Below, piece after piece: positions 7,099-13,491 of a DNA stretch of 17,665 bases. This stretch comes from Clostridiales bacterium UBA4644 (lineage in GTDB: Bacteria > Bacillota > Clostridia > Oscillospirales > Butyricicoccaceae). Under the pieces are notes generated by a model. It saw only the letters and a program-made list of their open reading frames with translations, was not told the DNA's origin and did not search any database. The stretch spans positions 4,688 through 22,352 of the forward strand of contig DHMK01000023.1 in the NCBI GenBank assembly GCA_002405755.1, given 5' to 3'. The translations under genes were made by a program, and so were the position numbers. Position 1 is the stretch's first letter. Every line of letters starts with the position of its first letter.

Positions 7099-8013
7099 AT
7101 GTGGTTTTGGCTGGCGCTGGCGGCGCTGCTCTGCTGGAGCGGTTCCGACCTGTTCTCCAAGATCGGCTGCTCCGACCCCGACGACCGGGACAGTCATTTG
7201 AAAATGGTCATGATGGTGGGCCTTGTGATGGGGCTGCACGCGGCATATGAGATCTTGATCGGCGGCGTGCGCATCTCCCTGGGCGTGATCTGGACCTATC
7301 TCCCCGTCTCCCTGCTCTATATCAGCTCCATGGTGCTGGGCTATGTGGGCCTGCGCTATATCGAGCTTTCCATCTCCTCTCCCATCTGCAATTCCTCCGG
7401 CGCGTTGGCGGCGATCCTTTATCTGATCTCCGGCGAGCGGCTGGAAAGGATGCAGTATGTGGGCGTTTTGTGCGTGTGTCTGGGCGTGATCTCCCTGGCC
7501 GTTGTAGACGCCCGGGAGGACGAGACGCTCCGCGCCCGGCGGCAGGAGGCCTCCAACCGGAAATATGCCAAGAGCCTGCTGGCGCTGGCGCTGCCGGTGC
7601 TGTACTGCGTTTTGGACGCAGCCGGCTCCTTCTGCGACGGTCTGGTGCTGAACAAGCTCTCCCTGACCATCGAAAACTACGAGGCCACCGCCAATGTGGC
7701 CTACGAGCTGACCTTCCTGTTCGCAGGCGTAATGTGCTTCCTTTACGTTTGCCTGTGGAAGAAAAAGCGGCTGTCCGTGCGCAGCGAAGGCCCCAAGCTC
7801 ATCGGCGCCTGCTTCGAGACGGCCGGTCAGTTCGCCTATATCTTTGCCCTTTCCGCCAATCCGGCGGCGGCGGCTCCCATGATCTCCTCCTACTGCGCGG
7901 TCTCCGTCCTCTGGAGTCATATCTTTCTGAAGGAAAAGCTCAGCTGGAAGCATTATCTCACCATCGCCGCGGTGGTGCTGGGCATCGTGATCCTGGGCGT
8001 TTACGACGCATGA
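7099..8013 (+). CDS. EamA/DMT superfamily membrane transporter
   Basis: An integral membrane protein of 304 residues with the length and spacing of the ten-helix drug/metabolite transporter superfamily. The first helix is at about residues 3-14, with TM-rich stretches throughout. The two halves resemble tandem EamA domains: GALAAILYLISGERLERMQYVGVLCVCLGV (in parts, about 101-130) mirrors the C-terminal CAVSVLWSHIFLKEKLSW and AAVVLGIVILG. The ATG at 7099 is preferred because GGTGA lies 5 bases before it. An in-frame GTG at 7090 would add three residues but has a poor ribosome site. The pyrimidine-rich gap of 106 bases after the racemase gene has neither a clear promoter nor a terminator, so read-through from the racemase gene is plausible. 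Substrate unknown; an amino acid is only a guess from context. Confidence 0.85.
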   Translation: MWFWLALAALLCWSGSDLFSKIGCSDPDDRDSHLKMVMMVGLVMGLHAAYEILIGGVRISLGVIWTYLPVSLLYISSMVLGYVGLRYIELSISSPICNSSGALAAILYLISGERLERMQYVGVLCVCLGVISLAVVDAREDETLRARRQEASNRKYAKSLLALALPVLYCVLDAAGSFCDGLVLNKLSLTIENYEATANVAYELTFLFAGVMCFLYVCLWKKKRLSVRSEGPKLIGACFETAGQFAYIFALSANPAAAAPMISSYCAVSVLWSHIFLKEKLSWKHYLTIAAVVLGIVILGVYDA

Positions 8014-8060
8014 CGCAGCCCGCCGAGCCCTGCCCCAGGCAGATATAAGTCCTATGAAAA

Positions 8061-8094
8061 CGCCGCCCGGAGCTTTTCCGGGCGGCGCATTTTT
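8061..8094. terminator. Bidirectional terminator between the transporter gene and glmS
   Basis: A perfect 11-bp stem, CGCCGCCCGGA (8061-8071) and TCCGGGCGGCG (8077-8087), with a GCTTT loop. On the plus strand it is followed by CATTTTT. On the minus strand it is followed by TTTTC from the AAAA at 8057-8060. It sits between two convergent genes and could stop both. Confidence 0.9.
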
Positions 8095-8106
8095 GTCGGT
8101 CTGGCT

Positions 8107-9936
8107 TTATTCCACGGTTACGCTTTTTGCCAGGTTGCGGGGCTTATCCACATCGCAGCCCCGGATGACGGCGGTATAATAGGCCAGCAGCTGCATGGGC
8201 AGGATGGAAAGGCTGGCGCTGAGCTGCGGGTTGACTGCCGGGATGCGCACCAGATGGTCGCAGATCTCCGGATCCTCCTGCAGATGCTGGTCACTGGTGA
8301 CCAGCACCACGCTGGCCCCCCGGGCCTTCACAGATTTCACATTGGAGACGGTCTTTTCCGTCAGCGCCGGATCGCAGGCCAGTGCCACCACCATGGTCCC
8401 CTCCTCGATGAGGGAGATGGTGCCATGCTTCAGCTCGCCGGCGGCGTAGGCCTCGCTGTGGATATAGGAGATCTCCTTGAGCTTCAGGGAGGCCTCCTGT
8501 CCGGCGGCATAGTCCATGCCCCGGCCGATGAAAAAGACGCTCTGGCGGTTGGCGTAAAGGCTGGCAAGATGCTGCATCTGGCTGCGGCATTCCAGCGTTT
8601 TTTCGATCTGCTCCGGCAGGGCGGCCACCTCCCGGCAAAGCGCCCGGGCCTGCTCCTCCGAAAGGGTCCCCCGCACATAAGCTGCCCGGACGGCCACCAG
8701 ATACAGCGCCGCCAGCTGGGCGGAATAGGCCTTGGTGGTGGCCACGGCGATCTCCGGCCCGGCCCAGGTGTAAAGCACCGCGTCCGCCTCCCGGGCGATG
8801 CTGGATGACACCACATTGACGATGGCCACCGTCCGTGCGCCCTTGCGTTTGGCCTCCCGCATGGCAGCCAGCGTGTCGGCGGTCTCGCCGGACTGGCTGA
8901 TCACCAGGCACAGGTCTCCCGGCCCGATGATGGGATCCTCATACCGGAACTCCGAGGCGATATGGGTGGTCACCGGCACCCGGGCCAGCCGCTCAAGGAC
9001 GGCTTTTCCCACAAGACCCGCGTGCAGCGCGCTGCCGCAGGCGGTGATATGGATGCTTTTGACCTCCCGCAGCAGCGCGTCGGAAAGCCCGTCGCTGTCC
9101 AGCGCGGGCAGACCGTCCTTCAGCCGGGGCAGGACGGTATCCCGCACGGCCTTGGGCTGCTCAAAGATCTCCTTGATCATGAAATGCTCATAGCCGCCCT
9201 TCTCCGCGGCGGAAAGATCCCAGGTGACCGTTTCGATCTTCGGCTGGAGCCGGTTGCCCACGCCATCGTAAAGCTCCACGCCGTCTGCCGTGACCCGGGC
9301 CGTCTGGCCGTCGGCCAGGACGATATAACGCTTCGTCAGCGCCAGGATCGCGGGGATGTCTGAGGCGATCATGTTTTCGCCCTCTCCCACGCCCAGGATC
9401 AGCGGATTATCCCGCCGGGCGCAGATCAGCTCCCCCGGGGCGTCGGCATTGATGACCGCCAGCGCATAGGATCCCCGCAGCTGGCGGGTGGTCTCCCGCA
9501 GGGCCGCAAGGGCGTCGCCGCGGTAATGGAGCTGAAACAGATGGGCCGCCAGCTCGCTGTCCGTTTCCGTCCGAATGGAAAAGCCCGCCTTTTTCAGCAT
9601 CTCCCGCAGCTCCATATAGTTTTCGATGATGCCGTTGTGCACCAGCGCGATGCGTCCGTTTTCGCTCACATGGGGATGGGCGTTGATGTCCGAGGGCTCG
9701 CCGTGGGTGGCCCAGCGGGTATGGCCGATGCCGCAGGTGGCCGTAAAGGGGCCCTGCGCCTGCAGCAGCTCCTCCATGTTCCGGATGCGGCCCCGGGCCT
9801 TGACCACCTTCAGCGCCCCCTGCTCCAGCAGCGCCACGCCGGAGGAATCATAGCCCCGATATTCCAGCTTGTGCAGGCCCTGCAGCAGCACCGGGACGGC
9901 CTGCCGCTTGCCCACATATCCAACAATTCCGCACAT
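8107..9936 (-). CDS. glmS: Glutamine:fructose-6-phosphate aminotransferase (isomerizing)
   Basis: Makes glucosamine-6-phosphate from fructose-6-phosphate and glutamine, the committed step to UDP-GlcNAc for peptidoglycan. The protein is 609 residues, as in E. coli. It starts MCGIVGYVG, so Cys2 becomes the N-terminal nucleophile of the glutaminase domain (about 1-240, with TRWATHG at 73-79). The linker EKGGYEHFMIKEIFEQP (245-261) is typical. Two SIS isomerase domains follow, the first with TACGSALHAG and ISQSGETADT (about 298-355). The C-terminal DKPRNLAKSVTVE contains the catalytic lysine (Lys604 here). The ATG at 9936 has AAGGAG upstream. The 281-base gap before it holds a glmS ribozyme, so expression should fall when glucosamine-6-phosphate is plentiful. 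glmM lies directly upstream. Confidence 0.98.
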   Translation of the reverse strand: MCGIVGYVGKRQAVPVLLQGLHKLEYRGYDSSGVALLEQGALKVVKARGRIRNMEELLQAQGPFTATCGIGHTRWATHGEPSDINAHPHVSENGRIALVHNGIIENYMELREMLKKAGFSIRTETDSELAAHLFQLHYRGDALAALRETTRQLRGSYALAVINADAPGELICARRDNPLILGVGEGENMIASDIPAILALTKRYIVLADGQTARVTADGVELYDGVGNRLQPKIETVTWDLSAAEKGGYEHFMIKEIFEQPKAVRDTVLPRLKDGLPALDSDGLSDALLREVKSIHITACGSALHAGLVGKAVLERLARVPVTTHIASEFRYEDPIIGPGDLCLVISQSGETADTLAAMREAKRKGARTVAIVNVVSSSIAREADAVLYTWAGPEIAVATTKAYSAQLAALYLVAVRAAYVRGTLSEEQARALCREVAALPEQIEKTLECRSQMQHLASLYANRQSVFFIGRGMDYAAGQEASLKLKEISYIHSEAYAAGELKHGTISLIEEGTMVVALACDPALTEKTVSNVKSVKARGASVVLVTSDQHLQEDPEICDHLVRIPAVNPQLSASLSILPMQLLAYYTAVIRGCDVDKPRNLAKSVTVE

Positions 9937-9991
9937 ATATAATAACGCTCCTTGATATTTCTACAAAAAATGACAAAACGTATTCGTTTTT

Positions 9992-10150
9992 CCGTGGAGA
10001 TCGCCCTTTGTCCCGCAGGTCGCCCTGCGGTTTTTCTGCGATCCTTACGCCCCACGGCAGACGGGAGGCATCCGCCGAACCCTTCGATTTTCGCGCTTTT
10101 GCGCAACCTCCATCCTCGTCAGCCGGTGCATCCCGCCCGGCTCCGGCGCT
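9992..10150 (-). ncRNA. glmS ribozyme: glmS ribozyme (glucosamine-6-phosphate-activated self-cleaving riboswitch)
   Basis: Read on the minus strand from 10150, the conserved parts appear in order: AGCGCC at the cleavage site (A-1 at 10150, G+1 at 10149), GGCTGACGAGG (10124-10114), TTCGGCGGATGCCTCCCG (10079-10062), and GGACAAAGGGCGA (10013-10001). P3 can form between CCGTGG (10057-10052) and CCACGG (9997-9992). P4 is the hairpin CCGCAGG-GCGA-CCTGCGG near 10012-10030. In the family, glucosamine-6-phosphate acts as coenzyme for cleavage, after which RNase J degrades the downstream glmS message. The element ends about 55 bases before the glmS start codon. It lies between glmM and glmS, with no clear promoter between glmM and the cleavage site. 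Recognised from the known consensus; boundaries are approximate to a few bases. Confidence 0.95.
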
Positions 10151-10183
10151 TGCTTTGCTCCTCCTTTCCTGCTTTGGCTTATC

Positions 10184-10201
10184 AAAACCGGCTCCCGCCG
10201 G
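10184..10201 (-). terminator. Possible weak terminator after glmM
   Basis: On the minus strand CCGGC-GGGA-GCCGG is followed by TTTTGAT, 17 bases after the glmM stop. The stem is only 5 bp and the T run only four, so it could attenuate but probably does not fully stop transcription into the ribozyme and glmS. Confidence 0.3.
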
Positions 10202-10217
10202 AGAATCGGAAAGGCCT

Positions 10218-11567
10218 TTACAGCGCTTCCACCGCAGCCTTTACCACCTGGGCCGCCCGCTGCGCCTGCTGCTGCACCTGGGCAAGCTCCCGGCCCTCTA
10301 CCATGACCCGGACCTTCGGCTCCGTTCCGGAGGGACGGATCACCACCCGGCCCTGACCGCCGAAATAATCCGCGATCTCCCGGCCCACCTGCTCCACTGC
10401 GGGCAGCGCCGCCACCTGGTGCTTCCGGTCGTTGGCAACCGGCACGTTGATGGACACCTGGGGAAAGCTCTCGATGCGCCGGTTCAGCTGGCTGGCGGTA
10501 GCGCCGGAGGCCTTCAGGGCGCACAGAAACTGTACGGCGGTGAGCTGGCCATCGCCGGTGGTGGCATAATCGGAGAGGATCACATGGCCCGACTGCTCGC
10601 CGCCGATGTTCCAGCCCTTTTCCCGCATGGCCTCCAGTACATACCGGTCGCCCACCTTGGTGGACCAGACGGGGATCTGCCGCTCCTCCAGAAAGGCATG
10701 GAGCCCCAGATTGGTGAGGATGGTCCCCACCACGCCGCCCTTCAGGCGTCCGCGGCGCTTCATGTCCTCCGCCAGCAGGCCGATCAGATGGTCGCCGTCG
10801 ATAAGCTCGCCGGTCTCGTCCACCATCAGGCAGCGGTCGGCGTCGCCGTCGAAGGCCGCGCCGGCGGCAAAGCTGCCGCTGCGCACCAGCTCCTGCAGGC
10901 CCTCGATATGGGTGCTGCCGCAGCCGGCATTGATGTTGATGCCGTCGGGCGACTGATGGAGGATGACGGCGTCCGCCCCCATCACGCGGAACAGGGCCTC
11001 CGCCGTTGCGGAGGAGGCGCCGTTGGCGCAGTCCACGGCGATGCGCATGCCGTTGAGCCGGCAGGGCGCGGTGGATGCCACATGGCGCACATAGGCCTCC
11101 ACCGGATCTCCCTCGAAGGGACGGACGGCGCCCAGCTGCCCGCCGGTCATGTTCAGCGCGGGCGGCGCGTCGATATAGGCCTCGATCTGCGCCTCCTCCC
11201 GGTCCGTGAGCTTATAGCCCCGGCTGCCGAAGATCTTGATGCCGTTGTCTTCAAAGGGATTGTGGCTGGCGGAGATGACGATGCCCGCATCAGCGGCAGG
11301 GGTGTTTGCCGTCAGATAGGCCACGGCAGGCGTCGGCATAACGCCCAGCCCGGTCACATCCGTCCCGGCGGTGCAAAGGCCCGCCGTCAGCGCCGCCTCC
11401 AGCATGCCGCCGGAGATGCGGGTATCTCTGCCGATCAGGACCCGCGGCTTGCGGCCCAGCTCCTTCAGCAGCACCGCGCCCAGCGCCAGCCCGGCGCGAT
11501 ATGCCAGCGCCGCGTCCAGCTCCACATTGGCCTTGCCGCGAATACCGTCTGTTCCAAAATATTTCAT
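10218..11567 (-). CDS. glmM: Phosphoglucosamine mutase
   Basis: Converts glucosamine-6-phosphate to glucosamine-1-phosphate, the step after GlmS on the way to UDP-GlcNAc. The protein is 449 residues, typical of the family. It starts MKYFGTDGIRG. The phosphoserine loop is ISASHNPFEDNG with the catalytic serine at residue 101. The magnesium loop is DGDADR (240-245), the sugar-binding loop GGEQSGH (322-328) and the phosphate-binding loop RPSGTEPK (411-418). The ATG at 11567 follows GGAAGGA. The gap to the ruvB stop is only 24 bases, so it belongs to the ruvAB transcript. The next gene downstream is glmS behind its ribozyme, which places two consecutive pathway enzymes together. Confidence 0.98.
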   Translation of the reverse strand: MKYFGTDGIRGKANVELDAALAYRAGLALGAVLLKELGRKPRVLIGRDTRISGGMLEAALTAGLCTAGTDVTGLGVMPTPAVAYLTANTPAADAGIVISASHNPFEDNGIKIFGSRGYKLTDREEAQIEAYIDAPPALNMTGGQLGAVRPFEGDPVEAYVRHVASTAPCRLNGMRIAVDCANGASSATAEALFRVMGADAVILHQSPDGININAGCGSTHIEGLQELVRSGSFAAGAAFDGDADRCLMVDETGELIDGDHLIGLLAEDMKRRGRLKGGVVGTILTNLGLHAFLEERQIPVWSTKVGDRYVLEAMREKGWNIGGEQSGHVILSDYATTGDGQLTAVQFLCALKASGATASQLNRRIESFPQVSINVPVANDRKHQVAALPAVEQVGREIADYFGGQGRVVIRPSGTEPKVRVMVEGRELAQVQQQAQRAAQVVKAAVEAL

Positions 11568-11591
11568 AATGATCCTTCCTCTTCTCCTGAA

Positions 11592-12629
11592 TCAAAGCTC
11601 CAGCTGCCCGTTGAACGGGATGCCCAGATGCTCATAGGCCCGGGGCGTGACGCAGCGGCCCCGGGGCGTGCGGTTCAAAAATCCGATCTGCAGCAGATAC
11701 GGCTCGTAAACATCCTCCAGTGTGACGCTCTCCTCGCCGATGGTGGCGGCAAGGGTCTCCAGTCCCACGGGGCCGCCCCGAAAATTGGTGATGATGCTCT
11801 CCAGCATCCGCCGGTCGGTGCGGTCCAGTCCAAGCCCGTCGATCTCCAGCGCCCGCAGGGCCAGATCCGCCGTGGCGGCGTCCACCCGTCCGTCGCTCTT
11901 CACCTGGGCAAAATCCCGCACCCGCTTCAAAATGCGGTTGGCGATGCGTGGCGTCCCCCGGGAGCGGCGCGCGATCTCCAGCGCGCCGGAGGGGACGATA
12001 TCCACGCCCAGAATGGCCGCCGTCCGGGTGACGATGGCCTGCAGCTCCTCCGGTGTGTAAAGCTCCAGCCGCAGCTGCACGCCGAACCGGTCCCGCAGGG
12101 GGGAGGAAAGCTGGCCCGCCCGGGTGGTGGCGCCGATCAGCGTGAATCGGGGCAGATCCAGCCGGATGGACCGGGCCGCCGGCCCCTTGCCGATGATGAT
12201 ATCCAGCGCATAATCCTCCATGGCGGGGTAGAGCACCTCCTCCACGCTGCGGTTGAGCCGGTGGATCTCGTCGATGAAGAGCACATCGTTTTCATTCAGA
12301 TTGGTGAGCAGCGCCGCCAGATCTCCGGCCTTTTCGATGGCGGGGCCGGAGGTGATGCGGATATTGACTCCCATCTCGTTGGCGATGATGCCCGCCAGCG
12401 TGGTCTTGCCCAGGCCCGGCGGGCCGTAAAGCAGCACATGGTCCAGCGGCTCCCCCCGGAGCCGGGCCGCCTGGATATAGATCCGAAGGTTCTCCTTGGC
12501 CTTTTCCTGGCCGGTATATTCCGTTAAAGCATGGGGCCGCAGCGCCGGCTCCTGCGCATCCTCCGTGCGGAGCGTGGAGGAGACGATGCGCTCCTCTGCT
12601 TCCATTTGCTGTCCGAATTCGATCGCCAC
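11592..12629 (-). CDS. ruvB: Holliday junction branch migration ATPase RuvB
   Basis: AAA+ motor that, with RuvA, drives branch migration of Holliday junctions in recombination and fork repair. The protein is 345 residues, a normal length. Walker A is GPPGLGKT (69-76), Walker B LFIDEIH (117-123) and sensor 1 GATTRAG (166-172). The arginine-finger segment is SPLRDRFG (176-183). The C-terminal winged-helix DNA-binding part follows, with GGPVGLETLAATIGEE and a final GRCVTPRAYEHLG. The start is a GTG at 12629, chosen because AGGGGGTG lies 5 bases before it and residues 1-8 fit the family. An internal ATG at 12605 has a weaker site. The stop of ruvA is only 12 bases upstream. No ruvC is present in this window. 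Confidence 0.97.
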   Translation of the reverse strand: MAIEFGQQMEAEERIVSSTLRTEDAQEPALRPHALTEYTGQEKAKENLRIYIQAARLRGEPLDHVLLYGPPGLGKTTLAGIIANEMGVNIRITSGPAIEKAGDLAALLTNLNENDVLFIDEIHRLNRSVEEVLYPAMEDYALDIIIGKGPAARSIRLDLPRFTLIGATTRAGQLSSPLRDRFGVQLRLELYTPEELQAIVTRTAAILGVDIVPSGALEIARRSRGTPRIANRILKRVRDFAQVKSDGRVDAATADLALRALEIDGLGLDRTDRRMLESIITNFRGGPVGLETLAATIGEESVTLEDVYEPYLLQIGFLNRTPRGRCVTPRAYEHLGIPFNGQLEL

Positions 12630-12641
12630 AGGCGCACCCCC

Positions 12642-13244
12642 TTAAAATAGCCGCTTCAGCGCGGCCCGGACCAACTCGTCCGTGCCCATGCCCTCTGTCT
12701 TCACGCCGGCCAGCGCCGCCATGGCCGCCGCGCGGGGATAACCCAAAACGGCCAGCGCCGCCAGCGCATCCTCCATGGCAGAGGCCCCGGTCCCGGTCTG
12801 GGGCAGCTCCACGCCGCTCCCCTGGGCGGCGGATTCCAGCTGATCCCGGGACATTTTGTCCTTCAGCTCCAGCAGGATCCGCTGGGCCAGCTTTTTGCCC
12901 ACGCCCGGCGCCGCCGTCAGCGCCTTTTCATCGCCGGAGATCACACAGAGGGCCAGCTTTTCCGGCGTCACCGTGCCCAGAATGGCCAGCGCCGCCCGGG
13001 GGCCCACCCCGGAGATGGCCACCAGCTGCTTGAAGCAGTCCAGCTCCTCCCGCCGGATAAAGCCATACAGCTCAAAGATATTCTCCGCCACCCGCAGGAA
13101 GGTATAAAACAGCGCCTGCTCGCCCACCTTTACCGAGCGGGCGGAAAGATAGGAGGTATTGATGGCATAGCCCACGCCGCCGGCGTCGATGACCACCAGT
13201 CCGGCCTCTGCCGCCGCGACTTTTCCGGAAATATAATAAAACAT
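12642..13244 (-). CDS. ruvA: Holliday junction branch migration protein RuvA
   Basis: Binds the four-way DNA junction as a tetramer and loads RuvB. The protein is 200 residues from the ATG at 13244, the usual RuvA length. It has an N-terminal OB-fold (starting MFYYISGKVA) and two helix-hairpin-helix motifs, around FKQLVAISGVGPRAALAIL (71-89) and TAAPGVGKKLAQRIL (110-124). A C-terminal RuvB-binding three-helix domain follows a Gly/Ser/Thr-rich linker (about 140-155). A longer frame opening at a TTG (13277) was rejected. The ATG has GGGTGGAG close upstream, and family members begin here. It is the first gene of the ruvA-ruvB-glmM-glmS run, with a strong promoter upstream. Confidence 0.96.
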   Translation of the reverse strand: MFYYISGKVAAAEAGLVVIDAGGVGYAINTSYLSARSVKVGEQALFYTFLRVAENIFELYGFIRREELDCFKQLVAISGVGPRAALAILGTVTPEKLALCVISGDEKALTAAPGVGKKLAQRILLELKDKMSRDQLESAAQGSGVELPQTGTGASAMEDALAALAVLGYPRAAAMAALAGVKTEGMGTDELVRAALKRLF

Positions 13245-13294
13245 AGCTCCACCCCGCGTTCCCTTTTTCAGGGTCAAAGTTTCTATTGCGCTTC

Positions 13295-13323
13295 ATTATA
13301 TCATTCTTTTGCCCGGCGCACAA
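13295..13323 (-). promoter_or_regulatory. Sigma-A-type promoter of the ruvAB-glmMS unit
   Basis: On the minus strand TTGTGC (13323-13318) and a perfect TATAAT (13300-13295) are 17 bases apart. The -10 is preceded by TGA, an extended -10. Transcription would begin near 13288, about 44 bases before the ruvA ATG. I see no LexA/DinR-like operator in this leader. Confidence 0.82.
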
Positions 13324-13421
13324 CCACAATCGTCTGCGGCGGCCCGTTTTCAGAAACCCTTCACAAATTCGCGCCCCATACGGCGGCCGGCCCGGCGCTC
13401 TGCAATTTTTCTGAAAAAGCA

Positions 13422-13447
13422 TGAAACTTTTTTCTTTTTTCGGCGTC
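13422..13447 (+). promoter_or_regulatory. ECF-sigma-type promoter of the beta-propeller lipoprotein gene
   Basis: TGAAAC (13422-13427) and CGTC (13444-13447) are separated by exactly 16 bases. This is the signature of Bacillus SigM/SigW-class ECF promoters. The spacer is nearly all T (six T, C, six T), a feature of such promoters. The ATG lies about 38 bases past the likely start site. An overlapping TAAAAT (13451-13456) lacks a fitting sigma-A -35. The sigma factor itself is not in this window. Confidence 0.65.
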
Positions 13448-13491
13448 TAATAAAATCAGACGGATTTTTCAAGAGAAAGGTCGTGCTTTCC

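Noticed and set aside
10008..12527. An 839-codon plus-strand open frame opposite glmM and ruvB
   Set aside because: It is antisense to two certain genes and runs through the glmS ribozyme. It has no ribosome site and no recognisable domains, so it is a composition shadow.
13245..13277. Eleven-residue N-terminal extension of RuvA from a TTG start
   Set aside because: The ATG at 13244 has a good ribosome site and gives the normal 200-residue RuvA starting with MFYYISGKV.
13309..13491. In-frame N-terminal extension of the beta-propeller lipoprotein
   Set aside because: It would place about 60 residues before the signal peptide and cover the ECF promoter and the ruvA promoter region. The lipobox spacing fits only the ATG at 13492.
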